A DNA stretch of 7,555 bases, taken from contig CAYJPK010000093.1 in NCBI GenBank assembly GCA_964372035.1, forward strand, positions 1 through 7,555. Direction: 5' to 3'. This document shows, in pieces, positions 1 to 6,674 of the stretch. Position 1 is the first letter of the stretch. Each line of letters starts with the position of its first letter. The position numbers were made by a program, and so were the translations under genes. This DNA is from CAYJPK01 sp964372035 (lineage in GTDB: Bacteria; Desulfobacterota; Desulfovibrionia; Desulfovibrionales; Desulfovibrionaceae). The notes under the pieces were generated by a model. That model was not told the origin of the DNA and ran no database searches. It saw only the letters and a list, made by a program, of their open reading frames with translations.

Positions 1-11
1 ACTATAAAAGC

Positions 12-887
12 TTATTTTTTATTATTTTGTGCAACTTGTTTATTAATTAAGCTACTAACCTTAATCTTTCCTTTGCTTTGAACTGATTTAAAGCCAGCCT
101 CAACTAGCATTTTCACTTCTTTAGAACGGATTTTAGAATTAGGTGAACCCATGGATACACATAGAATCCTGGTTTTACCGCGTTTAGCAGTTGAAATTAA
201 ATTATAACCAGACGCCCTAATCCAACCAGTTTTAAGGCCATCAGCGCCTTTAAATCCATCAGCTAAAAGAGGGTTTTTATTTTTCGTAGTTACACCACGA
301 TGTTTGATGCTCTTTGTTTTATGGTATCTAAAAGCGTTAGGGTGTCTTTTTATATAGGCTTTGCTAAGTAGCATTAAGTCGTGAGCAGTTGTGATTTGAT
401 GTTTGGCAGGAAGTCCGCTAGCATTTTGGAAGACTGTATTTTTCATTCCTAGCTGTTTAGCTTTTTTATTCATTAATTTTACAAAGTTAAGTTCAGTTCC
501 AGCTATATGCTCAGCAACTGCAGTAGCGGCATCATTACCAGAAGATACAGCTACTCCAAATAACAGCCTATCTAGCGTAACAGTTTCACCTGTTTTAATG
601 TGCATTCTTGAGCCACCTTGACCACCAGCCCTTTTACTGATTTTTACCTTATCGCTAAGTTTAATTTTTCCAGCTTTTATGTAATCAAGCGCTACATACA
701 TAGTCATAATTTTTGTAAGTGAGGCAGGAGGGATTTTTCTTTTTGAGGATTTACTGTATAAAGTTTTGCCAGTAGTCATATCAACTAATACAGCGCTTTT
801 TAAACGCAAATCTGCAAAAGCTTCAGTATTGATTACTAGAGAAATTGCAATAAATAAAAGCAAAAATAGCCATTTAAACTTATTCAT
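12..887 (-). CDS. dacA: D-alanyl-D-alanine carboxypeptidase (short DacA/PBP5-type, peptidase S11)
   Basis: A 291-residue penicillin-binding protein of the S11 serine peptidase family. It would trim the terminal D-Ala from peptidoglycan stem pentapeptides in the periplasm and so limit cross-linking. A signal peptide is visible: basic start MNKFK, hydrophobic core at residues 6-19, and a probable signal peptidase I site after AFA (about residue 25). All three active-site motifs are present: SLTK at 56-59 (nucleophile S56, base K59), SGN at 116-118 and KTG at 219-221. The chain stops soon after the catalytic domain, so it lacks the C-terminal beta domain and amphipathic membrane anchor of the roughly 400-residue E. 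coli PBP5. The tail is instead Lys-rich. The start is supported by an AAGG about 8 nt upstream and by the signal peptide beginning there. It has its own promoter and follows the terminator of the glutamine synthetase operon. The assignment to family is firm; the exact paralogue (dacA, dacF and so on) is not resolvable. Confidence 0.93.
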   Translation of the reverse strand: MNKFKWLFLLLFIAISLVINTEAFADLRLKSAVLVDMTTGKTLYSKSSKRKIPPASLTKIMTMYVALDYIKAGKIKLSDKVKISKRAGGQGGSRMHIKTGETVTLDRLLFGVAVSSGNDAATAVAEHIAGTELNFVKLMNKKAKQLGMKNTVFQNASGLPAKHQITTAHDLMLLSKAYIKRHPNAFRYHKTKSIKHRGVTTKNKNPLLADGFKGADGLKTGWIRASGYNLISTAKRGKTRILCVSMGSPNSKIRSKEVKMLVEAGFKSVQSKGKIKVSSLINKQVAQNNKK

Positions 888-950
888 ATGTTATGCCTTG
901 AATATTTAGTTTGAAAGATAGAAGTATAAGTCTAGTGTTTTTCTAGAAAG

Positions 951-977
951 ATAATATTTATATAAACAATATGTCAA
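951..977 (-). promoter_or_regulatory. Putative sigma-70 promoter of the carboxypeptidase gene
   Basis: On the minus strand a perfect TTGACA -35 box (plus-strand TGTCAA, 972-977) is followed 15 bp later by TATTAT (951-956), a five-of-six match to the -10 consensus. The spacer is short of the ideal 17 bp; a 17-bp spacing would give the poorer TTATCT. Transcription would start about 55 nt before the ATG at 887. The leader would contain a small inverted repeat, TCTAG/CTAGA (931-947), of unknown meaning. The site lies between the upstream terminator hairpin and the gene, which is where a promoter is needed. Confidence 0.5.
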
Positions 978-991
978 GCAAATAAAGCAAA

Positions 992-1043
992 AATTAAAAA
1001 AAATGTTAAATTATGCTCATTATAAGACATAATTTAACATTTT
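992..1043 (-). terminator. Rho-independent terminator of the uxs-GT9-glnN operon
   Basis: A perfect 16-bp inverted repeat, 1000-1015 paired with 1028-1043, encloses a 12-nt loop. On the minus strand it is followed by a run of eight T residues (996-1003, partly shared with the stem) and a further T-rich stretch. It starts 30 bp beyond the glutamine synthetase stop codon. The stem is almost all A-T with only two G-C pairs, which is weak per base pair but long, as is common in AT-rich genomes. It separates the operon from the downstream carboxypeptidase gene. Confidence 0.78.
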
Positions 1044-1073
1044 AATTTTTAAATTGTTTTGGTTTTTAGGAAA

Positions 1074-3254
1074 TTATTTCACAAAAAGCATTTCTTGGTA
1101 GCTTGGTAAGTCCCATAATTCTTTAGGAATTAAATTTTCTAAAATATCAGCATGAGAGCGAATTTCATTCATTAAGTTTAAAATAGTTTCACTATAATAA
1201 TAAGCCATTTTCAAACTAGATTCAAATTTAAGCTTCTTATCTTGCAAGCTATTTTCAAGTTTATCAACTAATTTGCAAAGTTCTTTGGTGTGTTGAGCAA
1301 TATTTTCTAATATTTTTGTATCAAAATCAATATTAAGCTCTTTCATTTTCAAGGCAGTATTTGCAAGTTTATCCTGATAATTAATTGCACATGGATAGAT
1401 AATTGTTCTAGCCATTTCAATACAAAGGTTAGCTTCAGTGTGAATTAATTTTGAATAGTATTCAAGATAAATTTCTTGTCTAGCTTTAAGCTCAACTTTA
1501 TTTAATACATTATAGGAATTGAATAAGCCAATAACTTCATCATTTGTAAATAGTTCTAGGGCTTCTGGTGAAGTTCTATAGCATGGTAATTTTCTTTTTA
1601 AAGCTTCTTCATGCCATTCTTTAGAGTAGCCGTCACCATTGAAGATAATATCCCTATGTTGCTCAATTACTTCTTGAATTAAGCTTTGAACAGCTTCATT
1701 TAATTTACTATGATCACCTGCCATTAAATGCTCAATTCGCGTTGCTGCAAAGTCAAGTGATTCTGCCATAATAGTATTTAAAGCAGTTATAGCACCAGCA
1801 GCTGACATGCCAGAACCAAGAGCTCTAAATTCAAAGCGATTGCCGATAAAAGCAAATGGGCTTGTGCGGTTACGGTCGCCTGGGTCAGCAGGCAAAGCAG
1901 GTAGTGTATCAACTCCAACGTGCATAAGGCGTTTTTTGTGTGAGCTTTGAGTTCCACCAGTTCTGAATTGTTCTAAAATTTCAGTGAGTTGCTCGCCTAA
2001 GAACATCGACATAATAGCAGGTGGTGCTTCGTGCCCACCTAAGCGATGATCATTTGAAGCAGAGGCAACAGTTGCACGTAATAAGCCTCCATATTTATGG
2101 ACACCACGAATAGTTGCAATTAAAAACACTAAGAATTTTGCGTTTTCATGTGGAGTATCACCTGGATCAAAGAGGTTACCAATTTCACTATTACCAATAG
2201 AATAGTTAATATGCTTTCCAGAACCATTAAAACCTGCAAATGGTTTTTCATGCAAAAGGCAAGTCATGCGGTATTTTCTAGCGCAAGAGCGTAAGACAGT
2301 CATAATAAGCTGGTTATGGTCAGTTGCTAAATTGCCTGGTTCAAATATTGGCGCAACCTCATACTGGCTTGGCGCAACTTCGTTGTGATGAGTTTTAATT
2401 GGAATACCGAGCTTATGGAGTTGTTTTTCAGCATCTAATAAACAAGCTTTAACACGCCACGGCATAACACCAAAATACTGATCACCAAATTCTTGACCCT
2501 TAGCTGGTTTAGCACCAAAAAGAGTGCGCCCAGCTGTGTGCAAATCAGGACGATTTAATACAAAGGCTCTATCTACCATGAAAAATTCTTGCTCAAGTCC
2601 TGCATTTGAAATAACAGGTAAGCTAGTTTTCTCACCAAATAAATTTAAAATTCTAGTTGCTTGTTTGTTTAAAGCTTGGTTTGAGCGCAAAAGAGGAGTT
2701 TTTTTATCAAGAGCTACACCAGTCCATGATAAAAAAGCAGTCGGAATACAAAGCACAGAACCACGACTATTTTCAACAATATAAGCAGGGCTTGTTACGT
2801 CCCATGCAGTATAGCCACGAGCTTCAAAGGTAGAGCGAAGACCTCCAGATGGAAAACTTGAGGCGTCTGGCTCACCCTGTGTTAACATTTTTCCGCTAAA
2901 TTCAGTGATAACACCACCATTTCCATCATATGAAAGGAAGTTGTCATGCTTTTCAGCTGATAAACCAGTTAAAGGGTAAAACACGTGAGTAAAGTGAGTT
3001 GCACCACGCTCAATAGACCAATCCTTCATCGCTGCTGCAACAATTTCAGCTACAGAAGAATCAAGAATTTCTCCATGTGCAATTGTTTTATGAAGTGATT
3101 TGTATATGTGACGTGGCAATCTTTCTTTCATTTCACGATCACCAAAAACTAAGGTCGCAAAATCATTTGCTTGGTTTGCTGAATATTTTTCTGCTTTAAT
3201 ATCGCTTTTGTAATCAACAACTGAAGCAATTATAGCATCTCTTACCTTTGACAT
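1074..3254 (-). CDS. glnN: Glutamine synthetase type III (GlnN)
   Basis: A 726-residue cytoplasmic enzyme making glutamine from glutamate, ammonia and ATP. The length fits the GSIII class (around 700 residues) and not GSI (around 470). GSIII signature blocks are intact and in order: FEARGYTAWDVTSPAY at 143-158, GAKPAKG near 247-253, HHNEVAPSQYEVAPIFE at 289-305 (metal/glutamate site region), HEKPFAGFNGSGKH at 335-348, NDHRLGGHEAPPA at 401-413, and DRNRTSPFAFIGNRFEFR from 460. The last 120 or so residues are Lys/Glu/Leu-rich and predicted helical, as in the GSIII C-terminal domain. The start is fixed by AGGAGA six nt upstream of the ATG. It is the last gene of a three-gene operon and overlaps the preceding glycosyltransferase gene by 13 bp, so translation is probably coupled. 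No PII protein, ammonium transporter or GSI adenylylation partner lies in the window. The class assignment is very secure. Confidence 0.97.
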   Translation of the reverse strand: MSKVRDAIIASVVDYKSDIKAEKYSANQANDFATLVFGDREMKERLPRHIYKSLHKTIAHGEILDSSVAEIVAAAMKDWSIERGATHFTHVFYPLTGLSAEKHDNFLSYDGNGGVITEFSGKMLTQGEPDASSFPSGGLRSTFEARGYTAWDVTSPAYIVENSRGSVLCIPTAFLSWTGVALDKKTPLLRSNQALNKQATRILNLFGEKTSLPVISNAGLEQEFFMVDRAFVLNRPDLHTAGRTLFGAKPAKGQEFGDQYFGVMPWRVKACLLDAEKQLHKLGIPIKTHHNEVAPSQYEVAPIFEPGNLATDHNQLIMTVLRSCARKYRMTCLLHEKPFAGFNGSGKHINYSIGNSEIGNLFDPGDTPHENAKFLVFLIATIRGVHKYGGLLRATVASASNDHRLGGHEAPPAIMSMFLGEQLTEILEQFRTGGTQSSHKKRLMHVGVDTLPALPADPGDRNRTSPFAFIGNRFEFRALGSGMSAAGAITALNTIMAESLDFAATRIEHLMAGDHSKLNEAVQSLIQEVIEQHRDIIFNGDGYSKEWHEEALKRKLPCYRTSPEALELFTNDEVIGLFNSYNVLNKVELKARQEIYLEYYSKLIHTEANLCIEMARTIIYPCAINYQDKLANTALKMKELNIDFDTKILENIAQHTKELCKLVDKLENSLQDKKLKFESSLKMAYYYSETILNLMNEIRSHADILENLIPKELWDLPSYQEMLFVK

Positions 3255-4303
3255 AGTTTATCTCCTAACATTTGTATTGCTTGTTCGCTCATTTGCTCTG
3301 GCTTAATTGCATTTAAGCAAGCGAAATTGTTTTGACAATTGTGGGTTTCGCACGGTTGACACTCTAAATTTGCATAAAAGGCGATATGTTCATCGCTTGG
3401 AAAAGTCCACACAGTCGAGGTTGAGCCAAGTACCGCAAGACTCTTTGTACCAACTGCAACAGCAATGTGACGTGGAGCAGAGCAGTTTCCAATATGCAAG
3501 GAGGCATGCTTTATAAGTGCCACAACTTCACGCAAACTCAAAGTTTTGTTGCTTTTTAAAATATGCTTTTCAATACCATATTTTACGCAAAATTCTTGTA
3601 AATTATTGACATCTTCTTCTTCACCTGGTGCAAAAAAAGGAAAGAAAAAAATTCTATCTTTATTTTCTTTGGACTTATCTAAAATTTGCTGCATCATTTT
3701 TGCAAAATTTTCAGTTTGCCATTTTCTTCGGTTATCTTTATGCGTTACGTCTAAACTAATAAAAATATCATCAGCCTTTAGTCCGCAATCTTTCAAAATT
3801 TGTTTAGCATTTTCTTCTTCGGCATTTGTCAGAAAAATGTGTGGTTTTTCATGATCATACTTAATGCCAAGTTGTTCTAGCATGTTGATTTTGCTAATTG
3901 CTGCATAGCTATCATCAACTTTTGCCGTATGCGTATATAAAAATTTCAAATACCACGCTGGATTTGGCGCTAGCTTTACCTTTGCTTTAGAGAAAAAACT
4001 TATTGCCCGTAAGCGTGGTAAATTTTGGAAATTAACAACTAAATCAAATTTTTCCTTAGCAAAATTTAAATACCATAGATATTCTTCAAAAAAGTTTTTT
4101 TTAGTATCAATAAGCCATAACTTTTTTATATAAGGATTATTTTCAAGCATTGGCATACATTTTTTTTCAGTTACAAAATGTATCTCTGCCTGTTTAAATC
4201 TTTTTTGAAGCGCTTCAACAGCTGCAGTAGTAAGTATAACATCGCCAATTTGACGTTGTTGACAAACTAATATTTTTTTAGGTTCAAAATTCTCTATACT
4301 CAT
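3242..4303 (-). CDS. GT9 family glycosyltransferase (ADP-heptose:LPS heptosyltransferase-like)
   Basis: A 353-residue GT-B fold enzyme of glycosyltransferase family 9 (WaaC/WaaF/WaaQ relatives), expected to add heptose or a related sugar to the LPS core on the cytoplasmic face of the inner membrane. The N-terminal domain opens with KKILVCQQRQIGDVILTTA (residues 9-27), carrying the family's GD-V motif with the presumed catalytic Asp at D21. The C-terminal sugar-nucleotide domain has the GNCSAPRHIAVAVGT block, matching the usual GNDSGP(R/M)HIA-GT but with Cys in place of the usual Asp and Ala in place of Gly. Near the C-terminus is a four-cysteine cluster, C315, C318, C323 and C329, of the C-x-PC-x4-C type seen in many GT9 proteins. 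Its ATG directly follows the stop of the UDP-glucuronate decarboxylase gene (TAAATG) and its own Shine-Dalgarno (GAAAG) is poor, so it probably depends on re-initiation. Family is confident; the donor and acceptor are not. Confidence 0.87.
   Translation of the reverse strand: MSIENFEPKKILVCQQRQIGDVILTTAAVEALQKRFKQAEIHFVTEKKCMPMLENNPYIKKLWLIDTKKNFFEEYLWYLNFAKEKFDLVVNFQNLPRLRAISFFSKAKVKLAPNPAWYLKFLYTHTAKVDDSYAAISKINMLEQLGIKYDHEKPHIFLTNAEEENAKQILKDCGLKADDIFISLDVTHKDNRRKWQTENFAKMMQQILDKSKENKDRIFFFPFFAPGEEEDVNNLQEFCVKYGIEKHILKSNKTLSLREVVALIKHASLHIGNCSAPRHIAVAVGTKSLAVLGSTSTVWTFPSDEHIAFYANLECQPCETHNCQNNFACLNAIKPEQMSEQAIQMLGDKLCQR
3261..3266 (-). promoter_or_regulatory. Ribosome binding site of glnN inside the upstream gene
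   Basis: The minus strand reads AGGAGA followed by six nt and the glnN ATG. The site lies wholly inside the last codons of the glycosyltransferase gene. It decides the glnN start. The strong site, in contrast to the poor one of the glycosyltransferase gene, predicts that the synthetase is made in excess over its upstream partner. Confidence 0.8.
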
Positions 4304-5245
4304 TTATATAAATCTTTCAAAATATTCTATTGTTTTTTGCAAACCATCTTTAAGCGTCGTTTTTGGTTGCCAATTTAGGGTGTTTTTTGTCAAGGTTAAA
4401 TCGGGCTGACGCTTTTTCGGGTCATCATTTGGTAACTCTTTAAAAATAAGCTTTGATTTACTATTAGTAAGTTCAATTACGAGATTTGCGAGTTCACAAA
4501 TAGTAAATTCATCTTGATTACCAAGATTTAATGGTCCAGTAATAGAAATATCAGTTTCCATAAACTTAACAATTGCTTCAATTAAATCATCAACATAACA
4601 AAAAGAACGAGTTTGCTCTCCATTACCATAAATCGTAATGTCTTGATTTTTTAAAGCTTGTATAATGAAATTTGAAACAACTCGCCCGTCATTAGGGTGC
4701 ATTTTTGGACCATAAGTATTAAAAATTCTGGCTACTTTTATAGGCAATCTTGCTTGCTTATTATATGCAAAAAATAAAGATTCTGCACAGCGCTTACCCT
4801 CATCATAGCAAGCCCTATCCCCAATAGGATTAACATGTCCAACATAATCTTCTTTTTGAGGGTGGACTTGAGGATCCCCATAAACTTCAGAGGTTGAAGC
4901 TTGAAAAATCGGAATATTAAGCCTTTTTGCAAGCCCAAGCATGTTAATTGCACCATGCACACAAGTTTTAATTGTTTGCACAGGGTCTTGTTGGTAATGA
5001 ATGGGCGAAGCAGGGCACGCCAAGTTGTAAATTTCATCAACTTCTAAATAAAGTGGAAATGTTATATCGTGTCGAATTAATTCAAAATATGGGTTAGAAA
5101 GAAGGTGGGCAATATTTTGCTTTGATGAGGTGAAAAAATTATCTACACAAATAACTTCATTGCCCTCTGATAATAGGCGTTCGCATAGATGCGAGCCTAA
5201 AAAACCAGAACCGCCAGTAACTAAAATTCTTTTATGTAGATGCAT
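4304..5245 (-). CDS. uxs: UDP-glucuronate decarboxylase (UDP-xylose synthase type SDR)
   Basis: A 313-residue extended short-chain dehydrogenase. The UXS subgroup converts UDP-glucuronate to UDP-xylose with bound NAD+ in the cytoplasm, supplying a pentose for surface polysaccharide. The Rossmann motif is TGGSGFLGSHL (G11, G14, G17) with D35 of VCVD-type following beta 2. The active site shows STSEVYGDP (T118, E120) and the Y147-x3-K151 pair. The UXS-typical strings NLACPASPIHYQQDPVQT (74-91) and RIFNTYGPKM...DGRVVSNFI separate it from dTDP-glucose dehydratases and UDP-glucose 4-epimerases. The length equals bacterial and plant UXS catalytic cores, and there is no ArnA-type formyltransferase domain. 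It is first in the operon, with the GT9 gene following without a gap. The Shine-Dalgarno is a modest GGGG six nt or so upstream. A relative acting on another UDP-uronate cannot be excluded. Confidence 0.88.
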   Translation of the reverse strand: MHLHKRILVTGGSGFLGSHLCERLLSEGNEVICVDNFFTSSKQNIAHLLSNPYFELIRHDITFPLYLEVDEIYNLACPASPIHYQQDPVQTIKTCVHGAINMLGLAKRLNIPIFQASTSEVYGDPQVHPQKEDYVGHVNPIGDRACYDEGKRCAESLFFAYNKQARLPIKVARIFNTYGPKMHPNDGRVVSNFIIQALKNQDITIYGNGEQTRSFCYVDDLIEAIVKFMETDISITGPLNLGNQDEFTICELANLVIELTNSKSKLIFKELPNDDPKKRQPDLTLTKNTLNWQPKTTLKDGLQKTIEYFERFI

Positions 5246-5272
5246 AATTGCCCCATAGCAAGTTTTATTAAC

Positions 5273-5301
5273 CTAATATCATTAACTTTTTAAGCTGTCA
5301 A
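5273..5301 (-). promoter_or_regulatory. Putative sigma-70 promoter of the uxs-GT9-glnN operon
   Basis: On the minus strand a perfect TTGACA (plus-strand TGTCAA, 5296-5301) is spaced exactly 17 bp from TATTAG (5273-5278), a four-of-six match to the -10 box. This leaves a leader of roughly 20 nt before the decarboxylase ATG. Two direct copies of GTTAAT (5281-5286 and 5267-5272) flank the -10 box 14 bp apart; whether they bind a regulator is unknown. No hairpin terminator was found between the pgeF stop (5349) and this promoter, so some read-through from upstream is possible. Confidence 0.6.
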
Positions 5302-5348
5302 TAGTGCTTATGATTGTATAGTTATTTCAATATGTTATCTCTTTATTT

Positions 5349-6089
5349 TTACTCTTCAATCCATATTAAACTTGCTTGACGACCTGCTTTATTATTTTTA
5401 CGGTGCGAAAAAAACATATTGTTAAAACGGTAAGTGCATAAATCAAGGCTAAAAATATTAGCTTCTTCAAGTCCTGCTTCTTGAAGTTGATGTTTTGTAA
5501 GTAGCCACAAATTCATGATTTTTGTGTCAAAGTCATAATATTTGGTGTAATCACTTCCCCATTCAGCTTCAAAGTTAATAAATTCTGCAAGCCCAAGTGA
5601 TGGACCACGAACAGCAGATAAGTCTTTTGCCTCTATCGAATAATATTTGCAAAATTCCTTGATTGCCTTTTGGATAAAGTGGATACGATTTCCACGCCAG
5701 CCAACATGCAAAGCGCAAATATATTTTTGGGATTTGTGTGCAATTAAAATAGGTTGGCAATCAGCTGTTTTAATTAAAAGCCCTTGGTTTAGCTTACTTG
5801 TAGCAAAGCCATCAGCTTTTTCTGTTGCACCTTCAGTAATTTTTGCATTATTTGGTTCAAAAAGCATTTCATCGCCATGGACTTGCAATAATTCTGAAAA
5901 AGTCTCAAGTTTACAATATTTTAATAGCGCTTTTCTATTTGAACTCACAAAATCTTGATCATCTCCAACTGATAATGAAATATTACCATAATCGTAGGGT
6001 GCAGTACCATAACCGCTCAACCTTGTTTGAAAAGTGCATTTGATTTTATTTAATTTTGGAAAGGCAAAATCTAAACATGTTATATCCAT
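5349..6089 (-). CDS. pgeF: Peptidoglycan editing factor PgeF / YfiH laccase-domain protein
   Basis: A 246-residue member of the YfiH/DUF152 multicopper polyphenol oxidase (laccase-domain) family. In E. coli the homologue YfiH was renamed PgeF because it keeps misincorporated residues out of the peptide position normally held by L-Ala in peptidoglycan precursors. Eukaryotic relatives (LACC1/FAMIN) are purine nucleoside-processing enzymes. The family metal-site residues are visible: H71 in QVHGDE, C111 in KTADCQP (107-113), and H128 in ALHVGWRGN (126-134). RGPSLG follows further on. The C-terminus ends in the usual S-R-x(n)-GRQASLIWI pattern. Length matches the family. The ATG lies 10 bp inside the end of the 5-FCL gene and is preceded by a strong GAGGAG, so the two genes are translationally coupled. 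It is cytoplasmic, with no signal peptide. Family is secure; which of the reported activities applies here is inferred. Confidence 0.92.
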   Translation of the reverse strand: MDITCLDFAFPKLNKIKCTFQTRLSGYGTAPYDYGNISLSVGDDQDFVSSNRKALLKYCKLETFSELLQVHGDEMLFEPNNAKITEGATEKADGFATSKLNQGLLIKTADCQPILIAHKSQKYICALHVGWRGNRIHFIQKAIKEFCKYYSIEAKDLSAVRGPSLGLAEFINFEAEWGSDYTKYYDFDTKIMNLWLLTKHQLQEAGLEEANIFSLDLCTYRFNNMFFSHRKNNKAGRQASLIWIEE

Positions 6090-6643
6090 ATTATTTGCTC
6101 CTCAGTTGCGATAGCATCAACTTTAATATCATATTCATTTATAGGTAATTCCTCTATCATGCAAGTTGCTGAAATTATTCCTAGTTTTTTGGTTTTTGCA
6201 AAGCTTTTTTTGGCTAAAATTCTGTCATAATATCCACCGCCATAACCAAGCCTATAGCCTTTTTTGTCGTATGCTAGCGCTGGAATAATAACCAAATCAG
6301 GTGCAAAGTCCTCGCTAAGAGCAAGGCAGTTTTCATTTGGCTCTAAAATACCTAATTTACTTTTTATCATATGCTTTTCGTGAGCACAAATAACAAATTC
6401 CATTTCATTGTTATTTAAGCACCTTGGCAGGCAAATTTGTTTATGATACATTAAACCCATAGCACGCAAAAGCGAAGTATCTATTTCACCACGAATTGGC
6501 ATATATAGACCAATTATTTTCGCTTCTTGCCAAAGTTTTGATTTTAAAATATTATGTTGTATGCGTTCTGATATAGACTTATTATCTATAGTTGAGCGAA
6601 TTTTCATAAAATTTTTACGTAATATAGTTTTATCATTAACCAT
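6080..6643 (-). CDS. fau: 5-formyltetrahydrofolate cyclo-ligase (5,10-methenyl-THF synthetase)
   Basis: A 187-residue cytoplasmic enzyme of the YgfA/MTHFS family. It uses ATP to turn 5-formyl-THF back into 5,10-methenyl-THF, recovering a dead-end folate for one-carbon metabolism. Diagnostic parts: the N-terminal basic stretch with R9-K10 for ATP phosphates, YMPIRGEIDT (47-56) with the conserved E53 of the folate site, LPRC in the central sheet, and the glycine-rich GYRLGYGGGYYDR (129-141), the most characteristic block of the family. The C-terminal D176-A-I-A-T-E matches the usual VD-(I/V)-T(E) ending. Length is normal. It is the first gene of a two-gene operon with pgeF and is divergent from the metallophosphoesterase gene, 24 bp away. 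The Shine-Dalgarno is weak (GAG about six nt upstream), consistent with a very short leader. Confidence 0.94.
   Translation of the reverse strand: MVNDKTILRKNFMKIRSTIDNKSISERIQHNILKSKLWQEAKIIGLYMPIRGEIDTSLLRAMGLMYHKQICLPRCLNNNEMEFVICAHEKHMIKSKLGILEPNENCLALSEDFAPDLVIIPALAYDKKGYRLGYGGGYYDRILAKKSFAKTKKLGIISATCMIEELPINEYDIKVDAIATEEQIIWI
6097..6102 (-). promoter_or_regulatory. Ribosome binding site of pgeF inside the 5-FCL gene
   Basis: The minus strand carries GAGGAGC then seven nt and the pgeF ATG at 6089. The site overlaps the last codons of the cyclo-ligase gene and supports the ATG start that gives a 10-bp gene overlap. Confidence 0.72.
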
Positions 6644-6665
6644 TTTTTACTCTATAGGATTAAAA

Positions 6666-6674
6666 TTATGTCAA
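6666..6674 (-). promoter_or_regulatory. Possible extended -10 promoter for the 5-FCL/pgeF operon
   Basis: The minus strand reads TTGACATAAT just upstream of the 5-FCL gene. CATAAT (6666-6671) is a five-of-six -10 match preceded by TGA, which fits the TGn extended -10 pattern, and no good -35 box is needed. It overlaps the start codon of the divergent metallophosphoesterase gene and would give a leader of only about 15-20 nt. I prefer this to reading TTGACA here as a -35, because the next -10-like string is only 12 bp away. Confidence 0.35.

Noticed and set aside
403..621. Plus-strand open frame opposite the carboxypeptidase gene
   Set aside because: It lies antisense to conserved catalytic motifs, shows no family resemblance, and is explained by the coding constraint of the gene on the other strand.
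2524..2784. Plus-strand open frame opposite glnN
   Set aside because: Antisense to conserved GSIII sequence, with no recognisable product and no credible ribosome binding site.
3307..3854. Two plus-strand open frames opposite the GT9 gene
   Set aside because: Low-complexity or His/Arg-rich translations with no family features; shadows of the real gene.
4738..5040. Alternative minus-strand frame inside the decarboxylase gene
   Set aside because: It overlaps the UXS active-site region, whose frame is unambiguous; the alternative translation has no recognisable motifs.
5246..5348. Hairpin terminator after pgeF
   Set aside because: Only a direct ACTAT repeat and short scattered matches are seen; no stem followed by a T-run was found.
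5575..6043. Several open frames in other frames across pgeF
   Set aside because: All overlap the conserved KTADC and HVGWRG region of PgeF and carry no motifs of their own.
6644..6667. 6S RNA next to the 5-FCL gene, as in E. coli ssrS-ygfA
   Set aside because: The upstream gap is just 24 bp and the next sequence is coding, so there is no room for the RNA here.
6656..6674. TTGACA upstream of the 5-FCL gene as a -35 box with TATAGA as -10
   Set aside because: The spacer would be only 12 bp, too short for sigma-70; the extended -10 reading of the same bases is more plausible.
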